Source: Cystobasidium ongulense (lineage: Eukaryota; Basidiomycota; Cystobasidiomycetes; Cystobasidiales; Cystobasidiaceae). Taken from it: a stretch of 64,000 nt of DNA. A program made the translations under genes and the position numbers. Below, piece by piece: positions 47,318 through 61,538 of the stretch. The stretch is from contig BQUP01000004.1 of NCBI GenBank assembly GCA_022835595.1, positions 1,860,001-1,924,000 of the forward strand, written 5' to 3'. Within the stretch, counting starts at the first letter, position 1, and each line of letters opens with the position of its first letter. Below the pieces are notes generated by a model. It searched no databases. It worked only from the letters and a program-made list of their open reading frames with translations, and was not told the origin of the DNA.

Positions 47318-48257
47318 CTTGACTGCTTTTTAGGGTGGTCGGGGGGAGATTGGTGGATGGAAAGCAGGCAAGAGAGCGCTGATTCAGTCTCTTGCTGGGA
47401 TTCAGCCACAGTCAATCGAACTCACATTTTCTGAAAGAGGACGGGGAGCGGGTTGGCAGGAGGGAGAAGCGGCGCGTATGAGAGCGAATGGACACACTCA
47501 CTCTGCCTCTGCTGCTGACGACGAACACTTCAGTCAGCACATCGCACCCACGACGCTTCGAGTCGGCTCCATGATTTCCTTCCATTCTGCGAAAATAGGG
47601 ACTCGGGCTGCTCGAGATTTCGATCACGGCGTTCGCGCACTGAAAAAACTGCTAGGACTGACTCGACGAAAAATATGCGATAAATAGTAATAAAATAGAA
47701 GAATCCATACGAGGCCAAACGAACACGCACTAGGTTACTGAGAAGAAGATCTGAGCCCTCTGATATGCTTTCATACCAATATCATGGCGGAGCTTTGCTT
47801 CCATTGAAGCCCGCCTCTGCCCGGAACTCGACTTTTATTGCAACTACACTCATCTATGTCAGATCAGGCTTGTCTACAAGCAATCCGCTGTCTGCTGCAT
47901 GGATTCATTTATCCTCAGTCTAAACTGACGGCAATGTTCATCAGCTGGATGAACGGTCGCCACTCGGATCTCCGGTCTCGAGACTCTCGAGTATGGCGCC
48001 TTTGCTGGCGGCCCTGACACGGCCTGCTAGGATGGAGTCAGACAAGCTACGCAGCTATCGTACATAGCTACTGATACAGCTTACGTTAGTTGCTGATACA
48101 TTACGTCCTTTGGCAGAGCTTCCAACTTACCACGAATACTCATCTTTCGTTCAGCTATACCTCACGTGCGCAACACTCAAGGACCAAAAGGCGGAGAAGC
48201 CGGTAATAGCGATCTCGCTTTCACAAGACAGAAGCAACACAAAGGCAACTCGTGGCC
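47318..48257. other. Divergent promoter region of RPL10 and MET17
   Basis: 940 bp between two head-to-head starts, without a supported gene. It holds a TCACGTG site close to MET17 (separate entry). Confidence 0.55.
48162..48168. promoter_or_regulatory. TCACGTG (Cbf1-type) site upstream of MET17
   Basis: TCACGTG lies 90 bp before the MET17 ATG. In ascomycete yeasts this heptamer is bound by Cbf1 with Met4/Met28 to switch on sulfur-assimilation genes. Position and target gene fit; the regulator in this fungus is inference. Confidence 0.55.
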
Positions 48258-50195
<1,938 letters not shown>

Positions 50196-50572
50196 AACGA
50201 GTGTTTCATGCGGTATCCGGTTGGGCTGCTATCGGTGTAATCTCAAGCACAATCTTAACACAAATAGCTGGTTTTCCAGTCAGTGCGCCACTGCAATAAG
50301 TCAAGTGTCTTCTATACCTTTGTAAATCATACTCTCTGTCGATGCGGCTGTTTTGGCCTTCTGGAAGGTAGCCGTCGTAATTTCGCCACTCCCATTCAGG
50401 ACTCCTACAGACACAACGTTGTCGCATCCTTGCCATGTTCTAGCATCGCCGTAACTTTCAGCCTTAGCAACGAGCTTTCCAAGATAATATCGTCGCATTT
50501 TGGTCTTGTCCATATTCAATTGCCAGACGGAAGACAGTAGCCCTACACTAAATACTAAGTGATCACAGAACA
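50196..50572. other. Intergenic region between MET17 and the first CYSTM gene
   Basis: 377 bp; terminator and promoter only. The frames at 50206-50597 on the minus strand have no homologue. Confidence 0.5.
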
Positions 50573-51287
50573 ATGTCGAAGCAAGAACATGTAACATTTC
50601 TCGCTGGAGTAGGTGGAACTCCTGGTGATGCGCCTCCGCAGTACCCTCAATCTGTACAGGGCCAGAACACTACTCCCTATGGGCAACCACCTGGAAATCC
50701 TTATCCTCAGCAGCAGTACTCATACGGGCAGTATGCCTCTGGTACGCCGCAGTCGCAGCCATTTGGGGTACCACCGCAACAGCAGCAGTTTCAACAGCCT
50801 GGAGCGTATCCACCGCCTCCCAACAGCAACTTCACCCCAAGCGGTAGGCGTGTCTAGCGTCAGATCCATGTGACGCAGTAGCTGATTTGGTGTGTCTTTG
50901 TATTTGTGCAGGACCAGCCATGGTAGGCTCATCAGGAGGCGGCCCTCCTTCGAATGCAGGCTACTTCGGAGGAGCTGTCCCTGGAGCATCTATGTATGGC
51001 GCCCCAAATCCTTATCAACAAAACTACGGTCCCGGTGTTCCCCCAGGTCAGATGAACCAGAATGCTTACTATGGCAACGGCAATGCTCAGATCCCAAATA
51101 GAGGTTCAGGCCAAGCAAAGTCATTCTGCGGCACGTGTATGACCAGCTGCATTGCTATCGTTGCAGCTTTGTGAGTCACAGGAATTTCGTCTTTGTTTCG
51201 GTTCGTTGGGCAATGGCTGATGTAATCTCGGTTTTGGCGTCGGTTCCTTCCACATTCCCCAGTGCATGCATAGACTGCCTGTTCTAG
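50573..51287 (+). CDS. CYSTM-type protein with Gln/Pro/Gly-rich head, first of a tandem pair
   Basis: Three exons (50573-50843, 50912-51170, 51263-51287) encode 184 aa. The head is low complexity (QQYSYGQYASGTPQSQPFGV, many PPQQQ, NPYQQNYGPGVPPGQ). The end reads AKSFCGTCMTSCIAIVAAL and then FACIDCLF, a cysteine-rich transmembrane (CYSTM) module. CYSTM proteins sit in the plasma membrane by a short Cys-rich helix, often palmitoylated, and are linked to stress tolerance in yeasts and plants. The last 25-nt exon is needed to complete the module. The first residues (MSKQEHVTFLAGVGG) could hide another intron. Confidence 0.75.
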
Positions 51288-51964
51288 AGCGCATTAGACA
51301 TCACCGACACCAATCTAGACCTGCCTGCATCGCAAATTGTATCTTCTGATTGTAGCGTTGTCCGGCCTCACAACTGTCTTTAATGTAATCGTGAATCGGA
51401 CGCGCCAGATTAGTGCGGATGCCAGCAAAGCGTTGGTTGCTCCCGCAGTTGGACTTGAATGTGCCAGCTTTCGAAAGTTGCCCGGAACAGGATCATAGAC
51501 ACTACGCATACTTGTTCATCCGCGAGATGGAGCTCGGTTCTCTGATGAAAGCAAGGGTAGCGATAAGATGAATCCAGACAGAACATCTCTTATCACAAGA
51601 CCTTGTTTCGTGTTATAGAAGCGGTCCTATTCCTCATTTCTCAAGACATGGAGATTGCTGCGGATGTGGGAAGGTTGTCATATTGGCGGGCAGCAGGACG
51701 AAGGGATGTGTGGATTGAATCTTCTCAGAGGCTCCTGGCGTGGATTACGATAAATGCAGTCTGCTCGTCAGTGAAAAGTCAAGCCAGTTGTTGCCAAATA
51801 GTTGACCTGCAATCGCTCGAAACTTTTCCGCCACCCGCAGAACGAGCCTCGCCAAGAGGTGGCTGTGAAGAAGACGCTGATTCCACGTTACGGCGTTCTT
51901 CTTTCTTTCCAGCAACAACTTCAATCTACACGAACCTGTTACACTTGCAGAACATATCAAAGAC
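51288..51964. other. Intergenic region between the two CYSTM genes
   Basis: 677 bp. A plus-strand frame of 170 codons (51603-52115) overlaps the second CYSTM gene out of frame and has no protein-like features; treated as chance. Confidence 0.5.
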
Positions 51965-52641
51965 ATGGCAGCAAATCAGTATTACGGAGGACCTCCTCAA
52001 GGCGGTCAACCTCAAATGCCACAGCAATCATGGCAGCAACCAGGGCAAGGTCAGAAGGGTGCTCCACAATATGGAGGGTACCAGCAGCAACAACCCTACG
52101 GCCAACCTCCTATGAACCAAGGTTACGGTGGTCGTGAGTCGAAGCTCCTGGTTGTCTAGCTCAGAGATCTGGAGGAAAGGCTACTGATGCTACAGCCACT
52201 TTCGCAGCACCACAGCAGGGTGGCTACTACGGACCTCCGGGAGGACAGCAATACGGACCCCCCGGCGGACAGCAGCAGCCTATTTACGTTCAACAACAGC
52301 CTCAAAGTGGTGCTGGCAAAGCCGCCGGTGGCATGGGATGCTGTGCCACGTGTTGTGGTAAGCTTCTCATCTGAGCGGTGCCTGAGTTAGCTGAAGGTGG
52401 AGACTGATGTATCTATGACCTCTGTATCTTTCATTAAACAGCTGTTTTCGCTGGATGGTGAGTCCACTCTGAGCCTCATCTTCTGTTTCTGCATTTACGA
52501 TACTGATCCCCGCCGTCTCCGTGTATACTAATCTACAGCTGTCTCGCCGATGCATTGTAAGTCTCAGCTTTCCAGTCTATAACGTCAATTGCAGTGTATT
52601 AATCTACTCTTGGTACACGCAGATGCGACGTCTGCTTCTAG
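51965..52641 (+). CDS. CYSTM-type protein, second of the pair, with three tiny 3' exons
   Basis: Five exons (51965-52133, 52208-52357, 52442-52457, 52539-52556, 52623-52641) encode 123 aa. The head repeats Gln/Gly/Pro (MAANQYYGGPPQGGQPQMPQ; GYYGPPGGQQYGPPGGQQQP). The last 24 residues, GCCATCCAVFAGCCLADAL followed by CDVCF, are a textbook CYSTM module with eight Cys. They are coded across four exons of which three are 16, 18 and 19 nt; every join has GT-AG borders and fits the phase. The module is expected to insert in the membrane and may be acylated. Same orientation as the first CYSTM gene, 677 bp downstream. Confidence 0.8.
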
Positions 52642-53048
52642 ACTAGACGGCCAGCATGGCGGCACTTGGCTTAGCATGAACACGTGCTGCGTCAAACTCG
52701 GCATGAAGAGGAGGGCATCCAGATTAGCCAAACGTGCCTATGCACCAACAGTAATGATTCATCAGTAACGACGTTCCTCAGACTGTGTTGTCCAATGTAT
52801 TACTATTCAGGCGTACTTGAGATTATAGGCAATTCAAGGACTTTACTGCACTTCCGTTGCGTTCCTTCAGTGCATCCAAGCAGCATAAATTTGCTTCGAG
52901 AGTCTGCCTCTTCTACAATATGTGCTAGCACGTCGTTCTTGACGCTGCTTCCGTCAGTGGACGATTGCAGTGGCAATGACTGGACTTGCGCCGTCTTTGC
53001 TATTCGGACTGCTTTGCATCTTTCTCACTAGTTCATTTCCCCCCGATA
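52642..53048. other. Intergenic region
   Basis: 407 bp; promoter of EAF6. Nothing else seen. Confidence 0.5.
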
Positions 53049-53984
53049 ATGTCCAAAGAGCCGTCACCACCCACGCAGGGAGAAGACTCGCAACCACAAG
53101 CCAGTACCAGTGGCACCAATCAGCAGTCACAGCCGCAAACGCAAAAGGAGGAATCCAGCACAAGCCGACCCAAACAGGATGGCAATGCGGATGGGCAGGC
53201 GGCGGGACAGAATGGGGACGTAGAGCAGCCAAAAGAAGATAAGAACGAGACACCTGAAGAGTTAAGGCAGGAACTGGAATCACTCAGACGCGAGCTCGCG
53301 GCACAATTGCAGAAGAAACACAGTCTCGATCGTCAATTGGTATGTCTGGCTCGCATCTCCAACTAATTCGTCATCGGAATACGCTGTACAGCTTGGCCTA
53401 TTTGCTAATCCAATCTGTTTGTGCTATAGGTCTCGCACGAATCCGCCATATATGCTTTCGAGACGTCCTACCTCGCTGTGGACCTTTCGGCAGGCGCAGC
53501 AAATGCAACCTTCGGCAATATAGTTAAGGGATATGATTCATATCTCAAGAGCGGTGCAGCAGCGGCAGAAGCAGCCCGCAAGAAGCAGTCTTCTTCATCA
53601 ACGCGCGGTCACGGTGGTCTAGGGCCAGGGTACGCCACTGGTATTATCGGACCTGGAGGATCGATACTTCAACCCGTACTGGACGAGGATAGAATCTTCT
53701 CGCGCTCAAGTGGGACGTATCTCGATAGCTTACAGCTGCGAGACAGAGATCAAGCGCACCTTATGGGCTTGATGGGCGGCTCTGGGGGCAATACAGGCAA
53801 CAATACAGCTTCTGAAGTGGAGGAGCTGGATGATGCGGATGTCAACGACGGAAATGATAGTCTAGCTGGGCCTAGTACTGGTGGAAGTGCACCTCTGTCT
53901 GCGAGTGCGCCGCAATATTCAGCTTCAAACCAGGCTCAAGATGCCTCTGGGCAGCGAGACCCCAAGAGACAAAAGAAGAAGTAG
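53049..53984 (+). CDS. EAF6: Histone acetyltransferase subunit Eaf6
   Basis: Two exons (53049-53339, 53430-53984) encode 281 aa. The conserved core is a coiled coil, ETPEELRQELESLRRELAAQ with KKHSLDRQL, continuing in exon 2 as VSHESAIYAFETSYLAVD and then FGNIVKGYDSYLKSG, which matches the Eaf6/MEAF6 signature. Eaf6 is a small part of NuA4 and NuA3-type acetyltransferase complexes. Both flanks are extended and disordered (Gln/Ser-rich head; Gly/Ser/Asn-rich tail with a terminal basic DPKRQKKK), making it about twice as long as yeast Eaf6 (113 aa). Confidence 0.85.
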
Positions 53985-54457
53985 CATGGACAGGGCTAGA
54001 TGCGCGCGTGCGAAACGCGTGTAGTTTTATGTATACCACCTCTCAGGCTTAAACTTGTGTCGCATCTAATGCAGCGTTTGCTGGTAGGCAGGTAGCTGCT
54101 AGCTGTTCAGGCATCGTCTATCCCTTGTGTATCATACAATCTTCAGTAGAAGTTGGGGCGCAGAGATTCTGTGCGTGTAGTTCACTTCTAGGGATCCTAG
54201 GTACTTTATGATACGAAGATCAGCTGGTCAACGTTCCTGTGGACGAAGTCGTTACTTCCTTTTTCGCCACTCTTTTCTGCAAAGCCTATCTTGAGGCCAC
54301 CCAACCCGGCTGTGACCTGGTCAAGCGGATACCTCGGCGTTTCTGACATTACACATCTCGCATTGACTTCTCGTTGTTTTCTCGGATATATAGTCTGACT
54401 GTAATGCAATCTGGTTGCCGCCCTTCTGCTCATGATCAACACCATCGACAAAGTCCA
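53985..54457. other. Intergenic region
   Basis: 473 bp between EAF6 and the CLASP gene. Minus-strand frames at 54206-54646 overlap CLASP exon 1 and its first intron, without homology. Confidence 0.5.
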
Positions 54458-57400
54458 ATGCCGCCGAGCCACAAGGGCAAGAATGGCAGCGGTGATAAAG
54501 ACAAGATACCCGTAAGTGTATTGTGCTGTAAACAAGCGCTGCTGGTGCTCAGGCAGAACAGGTTGTCCTGCATGGAGCGAGCCAGCAGCAGCTTGAACGA
54601 GCAAAGAGTCGCCGCTGACCGCGTTTATGTACGATAAACAATGCACCTCGACCTCTCGCGATACAACTACGAACGCTACAATGCTTTGACATACTTCTTA
54701 CGAATGCTGTAACCCGCTTCCAAACGCAGATCAACTCAGCGCAGCAACTCCTGGAAGAGCTTAAGGCGTTCAAGGCAGCATTGCTAGTCAAAGAGACCGA
54801 ACACACATGGGAAGCCTTGGACAGAGTGAGCAGCGGATTAAGCACCATGGTGACCTCTCAATAAGTCTCTCTAACCACATGCAATGCTCATCAACAGGCC
54901 GTCAAACGCTTCACGGCTGTCACACGCGGTGGTGGTTACCGTTATGAAGCGGAATACGTTATAGGTCTGAAAGACAGGGAGCTCGCTAAAGCCATCGTGG
55001 GAGTCGTGAGCGTGGATTCACTCAGCGCAAATATGGAGTTGGACTGATAAAGCTATCCAGCTCGCAACCGAAAGGACCCAACTCTCAGCTTCAACACTGT
55101 TGTTCCTCTCTGCCGCCACACGACTTGGCCCATCCTTCGCGCCATTGCTCTTCCTCTATCTCCCACATATCATACGATTGCTGTCTCGCACCAACAAACT
55201 CTACGTATCGCGCGCAACAGCATGTCTGACCGTCATTATCGGCAATACACGCCTAGCAGGCGTGATACCATACCTTCGCGAAGGTATGCTGGAGAAATCG
55301 CCTACCCATAGGAAAGGCTGCATGGCCGGCCTACTATACGCTATGGGTGGACCAGACCCTCTAACGGTCACGAAATCAAGCTCATACGAAGATATGCTCG
55401 TCGACAAGGACATAGTGCGAAGGAGATACCTGGAGGATGTCGAAACGTGTATGCGGATTGGCACACGTGACAAGGACATTGAGGTTCGCAAGATTGCAAA
55501 GAAATGCTGGGAGATCTACAGAAGCGAATTCAGCGAGCGCGTAGCCAGGTGAGCTGTTTTCTAAAGTGCGACCATTACGTGTCCGAAGATGCTGATAGGT
55601 TGTGCTGTTCTAGCTTTGCTGCCCCATTGACGCCCATCGCTCGCAAGTATCTCGAACTGCCACCTGTGGGACAGCCTGCACCAGACTATTCAAGGAGCAA
55701 AGCAGCTACATCTCTTTCACAAAGTACGAACGCTAGAGCGCCACCATCAACGGCCATGTATGCTCCGCCAGCGCCTGCCGCTCCGCGAGGTAGAACCCTT
55801 CCACCTCCAGCCCAAGCGCCTCCACCCGTCCAGGCTTCCTCTTCTACTCAGGGGCCGACACTGCATACTGTGCATCGGGCACCTGCAAGAGCCAATCTAG
55901 CGGCCTCAACGGGCTCAAGCTCGGCGCATACTGAAGTCTGGCCACAAGTGCATTTGTCGTCTAGCCTGAATGCGAGTCAAGGTGTCCATCCGAGACCTCC
56001 CCCAACCCTTTTCGCAAGAAGAGTCCTTCCGTCTTCGTCTGCTGCATTTCCAAGCTCACAGGCTGGTGAAAAGAAGCCTGCAGGCATATTACGAAGCTCA
56101 ACTACGTTTGCAAGCCACGAGCCTCTAGCCTCGACGTCGCACTCTGCGCCGATTTTACCGAGGAGTCTCACTTCAGAAGCCACATATAACCAAGTACCCG
56201 CCTGGCCTGCGCATCATCGTGCCATAACTGCACCGAGCGTGAGCGGGGCACCTGCTTCGCGGCCATCTAGTCAGACACAGGACGAAACGGCCAAAGCTCG
56301 ACCCACCTCGGCCCTTTCGCACGCTTCTAGCATTCCTTCAACATCGATTTTGCCAACAGAGGAACTTTTCAGACCCTCCTCTTCGACCTCTTCCCGAAGT
56401 ACCGAACAGACCGAAAATTGTCCTGACTCTGCTTCAAGCGAAGCGGCTCAGGGAGCTTTGGCAGCGACTTCTTCGCGGTCTGTACAGCCTCACCAGAGAC
56501 GTGTCGTACCTGCTCAAGTACATAGAGCGCCTAGTCGCGCTACTCGTCGGGCCTCGAGGGTCCTGCCACCGTCGACAGATCTGCAGGCGTTCTTGTCGTC
56601 GACGGCCACCGATGCAGCGAGCGAGTTCAAGTGGCCTGCGTCGGCTTCAGCTTCCAATCAAGCAGTTCAATCTGACCCAGTGGATTTGCCAACCAAAAGA
56701 CCTGCGAGTGCGATGAGCACAGCAAGCCAAGCCTCCAGCACTGTTGCAGTAGGTGAGGTCGTGAGACATGTGACACCCTCCGAATTGCACCTGCCAGTAG
56801 AAGTTCAGCTGCCCATAGCTGCAGAGAAAGAGGCAATTGACAAGCGACCTGGTCCTATCTATACATGCCCTACAAGCGCGGAGGAAGATGTTGAGGCAGA
56901 TGATGGCCTTGCTACGAAAGGGGATCTGCAGCTCGCCACAGATGTGGCCATCGAAGACTCTGCCGCGATCCCGCAGCTTTCAGATAGTCGACACTCAAGT
57001 ATTGCGGTTAAGGTGCTCGAGTGGGTCGAGCCAGAAACAGGTCCTTCGGCAGCTGTCGAATTACGAGATGTAGCTGAGAGTCCCAAGAAGCATCATCCTA
57101 AAGAAGAGCAGCTATCGATTTCTGTGCAGACGAGCACTCTCGAACTTGCACAACCCGATGATGTCGTCCATCCTTCTTCAGAGGTCCAGCCGCCTGAAGC
57201 TCTCGAACCCATAGTGACGGCTGCGACAGTGCATGCGGAGTCGACATTGGAGGCCGGAAATAGCCTAGAGCCCAATTTTAGTGCTGTGGACATTGCCGCC
57301 CTAGCAGCAAAGCTCTCACTTGCTCAGTTATCAACCGAGTCCGAAGCTTCTCGTCCTCCGCTTGCTGGCTCACGCCAAAAGACGGCATTTCGGCCTCAAA

Positions 57401-60027
57401 AGCATCACAAGCCCGCCGAAGAGGTCCCTTGGATGCCTTTACCTACTTTCGCTGCCAACAAGGAGGAGCTCCTCTTGCTAGATAGCCGAAATGTTTTGAC
57501 CACTTCAACTACTAGCGAAATAGGCCAGGAAGGTCCAATACACGTGGCACAGCCGATGCCTTCGTCTAATTCGCAGAACCCGCTCAAATCATCAATGGGC
57601 CTTGGTAGATCACAGCCAACTCGACCACAAACATCCTCGCAGGTTAGCAGCATCTCGAATTCTGCGAAGCCTGCTCATCAACCGGACGGAAGTATAAATC
57701 CTACGAGAAGCACCCATTCGGTACAACCAGTTCGTGTTCGTCCGCCTGCCCAAAGCACGCAACGCGGAGGGGTGCCAAGCGAGAAAAGTAGACCGCCTCC
57801 AGCAAAAAAGCAGGCTCTTTCCTCATCGACGGGCCCCACTTCTGGACGTCCTGTATTTGGCGGTAATTCTGTTCGAAGTGCTGTTAGTACAAGTCGACCA
57901 GTAGTTTCAGCTCCTTCCTCGCGCCCTGTCGCCTCCAAGGCTGGTGTAGCGCGTCAGGGAAGCATTTTCTCTCGTTTGGCAGCACCTACAGCAGCTTCTG
58001 CCGGCAAAGCCAAGGCCCGCATACCATCTGGGACAAGAGAGACGTTTAAGAAACCTGCACCTCCTTCAGCAACGTTATACAAGAAGTCTAGTACCCTCTC
58101 TTTGAAAAACTCACAAGGTGCGACGGATTATGCTCCTCGAACCCTCAAGGACGCTACGAATACGGCTAGCAGAATTCGCGTACCACATGGAGTGTCTGAG
58201 AAGAATGTCAAGTCGATGGAGTCCGATAAGCCTCAGTATAGCGTCGTGCCCACACTTGACGCAGACACCGCAACTTCGATGCCCTCACAGGACGCTGCCG
58301 TGCCAATATTACATGAGAGTGTTCATTCCAAATCTTCATCAGAAGAATCGGTGCCGGAGTCTCTGGAAGATAGCGCCCATAAGAAGTTATCACGCCACAC
58401 CCTGTCAGCACCCCCCGACACATCTGGATCAGAAATGCTTGCTAATACGCAAGACGGTAATGCCCTGTCCTCGAGTGATTCCAAGAAACCAGAGTCGCAA
58501 ACTCAAGCTCACCTCCGCTCGAGTAGCATCTTAGCAGAGCTGGAAGTTGAATCAAACGTTGTTCCAGCACCCGGAGATATCCCAATAAGCCCATTATCCT
58601 CGACACCACACGAAGAGTCCACTGAGGTTATCGCCCAGAGTGAACCGTCAGGTCAGTCGCCAGATTTGCCTGTGCCGGACGACTCGACCGTCAATTCGTT
58701 AGCAGCAAATCTGGAAAGCAAAGAATACCTATTGGATCCCTCAGTCACATTCGAATCAACCAAGGGCATGACCGGGTCCAACCTCAAGCCGACATCACCA
58801 GCCGGTATACCTGAAGATACTGCGATCGTTGAGGAGGAGGAGGAGATTGGGGATGAGACTGTTATAATCCACCATCTGGGCAGCCTTGAGGAAGAAAGTG
58901 ATGTTGCGCTGGAATTGTCCGAGCAGCAGCAAGACAATCATTTAGCGACTGCTCAGCCTGACACATGCTCGGAGATGGCCCAAACAATTGACGCGGAAAT
59001 ACTCCCTAAGGGGAATACTGAGGTGTCATCGATCAATGCGAACACTCCAACGAAAACAGCTGTCCATTCAACGGTAGCATCGCAGCATCCATTAACAGCC
59101 AGGCCTTCGCCAATGCCTGAAGAGGTACCATTACCAGCGGATGTGACACATATTTTCGATTCCTCGTTATCGATACTTGCCTCTCCAACCAGAAGCATGC
59201 ACAATCTTCTTGCTCGCTCTACTGGCCGCAAGGCGCAAGAGGAAGGTTCACCCTTATTAATGGAAAAGGAATACCTCCCCTCCACAAGCCATGAGCCATA
59301 TCAGTATGACGAAACCGTACTTGATGTCTATCCTTCAACTCAAATGAAGAGTAAGTCGCTGTGTGAAACTGGTGGGGGCGCGCAAGACTGACTGGATCAC
59401 GTTGCAGACTCTGTACCCGACCAAGCCGCGAATGAGCGTGATGAGAGGGGAAACAAGAATGCAGCGGATGCTCAAGACGATACTGATGACGATGAAGAGG
59501 ATGAGATTGCTCTGCTTATATCACGAGAACTGTCGAGCGATTCACTCGAAGAGCTGGCGAGTCGATGGGAGGAATCACGGGTCATTGGGTCGCTCGGGTT
59601 GATTAATGAAAGCAACGATGATTACGACATTGAGAATACACCCATGCGACCTAGGTTGCTTACTAGATTCAGCGATGGCGAGTCAAGCGATTATGGAAGC
59701 GCCCCGGCAGGTACAGCGACCTATACGAAGGACGATGAGGATGCGGCACTCGATATACTACTCAACATGGGTCACCAACGAAATTCGGAGGTACATAGTG
59801 GAGGAAACGATGCACTGCTGACAGAGTCACTGCTGATGACGCATGAAAAGAAGAGTTTGCCGTCGTGGAGAAGGGATAGTGGCAACAGAGGGATACTAGC
59901 TGAAATGTCAGGCTATGCCGATACACCCAAAGTGTCGAAAAGCAAGCTGCTTGAGGCAACCAAAGTTAGTTCAACGGGAGTCCAGGGAGCGTCGCACAGT
60001 ATTTTGCGCGAAGGTGGAATATTTTAG
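54458..60027 (+). CDS. CLASP-family microtubule-associated protein
   Basis: Six exons (54458-54511, 54730-54825, 54898-55005, 55061-55548, 55614-59350, 59408-60027) encode 1,700 aa, phases consistent. The CLASP_N/TOG domain is at residues about 20-250: LLVKETEHTWEALDRAVKRF matches the usual KETExNWexRdkA opening, followed by LSASTLLFLSAATRLGPSFA, LYLPHIIRLLSRTNKLYVSR and RYLEDVETCMRIGTRDKDIE with VRKIAKKCWEIYRSEF. The remaining 1,400 residues are Ser/Pro/Ala/Thr-rich and disordered, with basic SR and SxIP-like patches. CLASPs (Stu1, Peg1/Cls1) stabilise spindle and interphase microtubules. Intron 1 is 218 nt, and its removal drops an in-frame TGA. Confidence 0.72.
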
Positions 60028-60747
60028 GGAGAGAAAATGTGCCAAAAGTGAGGCGATTTGATAACAGATTGAATCTGTTGCCATAGGATGATGCTTAAAT
60101 TCGAGTAGTCGTAGTAGTAAGTAGATCTAGTTGATTTTTCGTTGTTTCAACAATTCGCTTTTCTTGTCCAGCCTAGGATAATATCTTGATGGCAGTACCT
60201 ATTGCAATCAATGTAAGTCACTCGTCCTGAGAGTGAGAGTCTGCACTACGCTGACAGTCGAGATTCTTCATTAGAATTTTTAGCTACAAGTTTGTGCTAA
60301 AGAACTACCAGGCGAACAGGTAGTCTGAGCGTTATCAACTTATCTACTTCTATATAAGTGCTCGTGACTTTCAGTTAAGATTTACCTTTCTACTATCGGC
60401 AGTTCAGCAATCTCGTCGGTCGTGTTCCCCTCAATTCTCAGGGGTGGCCAAAGCATCCGCATACACGATGGCCCCACTCGCTTGTCCCTTGTCCGCAAAT
60501 GCAGAGACTGATCGTCGACGGCAAGGCAAGTGTAAAGCTTGATCCCCTCCAGGGTCTCGAGGGACGCAAAGGGGAAGCCACGAGAATCTGTCACGGACCG
60601 GAGCCGACAATTTCCCGTTCCTGACGCTGAGTCCGCAGAGGCCCCTCTACATACCTCGAGTAGGAAGTGCATCGAATTCGACAACACCACTCTTGTCTTT
60701 CTACTTTTTGACTACGCAAAGCTCCCCAGCAGCACAAAAAACCAAGA
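60028..60747. other. Intergenic region
   Basis: 720 bp; terminator of the CLASP gene and promoter of the next. AT-rich around 60100-60360. Nothing recognised. Confidence 0.5.
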
Positions 60748-61538
60748 ATGGCAGAACTCAAGGGTATCTTCGAAGCCATCGCTAAGAAGTACGTAGAAGC
60801 ACAGAGACCTACCTATGAAGAAAAGTTGGCCGGAGTAGCGCACCAGGCGTCTCAATCTCCTCTATTTGCCGATACAAACAAAGAAGATTGGCAATCTATA
60901 ATCGATGCCGTTTCTCACAAGGTCGAGGAGAGAATTGTCAAAGTGGCTATGACTCTGCTCGATCCTGCTTTGGTCAGCGGGGCTCTGTACCCGGAAAGAG
61001 AGTACCGGCTGGCTGATGCTTATAATCATCTTCACAGGCATATGATCAGACTCTTCTATCTCCATCTGCTCTCGTACAATTGAAGGGGAATGCAGATGTA
61101 AGCTTACACCTACCGCTTTTCGCTTTTCACCGCTTATCGCTCGTGTAAAAGGATCAATCCACCATCATCCAACACCTTTCAGCTCGAATCCTACCTGCAG
61201 CCCGTGCAACATATCTATTCGAGACCGTCAAAGCTATCCGAGGATTGACCGGAGATCAAGCAAGTCGTCTTACACTTCGGCTGACGAGCTCTCATTGATT
61301 TTCGCGATTCCTCCCACAGTGCTCAAAAGACGAAGTCGAGATGACAAGCCTTATCTCTGATCTAGCTATTGAAGCTATTCCAGTAGAGATGCCCTACAAT
61401 GCCGATGGATCACAAAATAGAGGAATCGTGAAAGATCTTAATGCGGTGGGAGGTTGGATTAGTGAGTCATGGACTGAAATCAAGGATGCAGTCGCAGATC
61501 AGCTCTATGAGTGGGCAGACGAACTTCACTCGGATTAG
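60748..61538 (+). CDS. Uncharacterised 199-aa helical protein with a GC-AG intron
   Basis: Four exons (60748-60972, 61050-61097, 61152-61259, 61320-61538) encode 199 aa. It starts MAELKGIFEAIAKKYVEAQR and continues with amphipathic helices (SIIDAVSHKVEERIVKVAMT; TIIQHLSARILPAARATYLF; EVEMTSLISDLAIEAIPVEM), ending WADELHSD. No signal peptide, membrane segment or catalytic motif. Joining through phase 0 at all three introns gives one smooth protein; intron 3 begins GCAAGT instead of GTAAGT. It looks like an all-alpha cytosolic protein. Family not recognised. Confidence 0.6.

Noticed and set aside
51603-52115. 170-codon plus-strand frame before the second CYSTM gene
   Set aside because: No start context, no homology, and it overlaps the CYSTM exon in another frame.
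54553-54726. Possible second CLASP exon (AEQVVLHGASQQQLERAKSRR) with an in-frame TGA at 54616-54618
   Set aside because: Taking the acceptor at 54728-54729 instead gives a single 218-nt intron, keeps the frame and joins directly to the typical CLASP_N opening, so no stop readthrough is needed.
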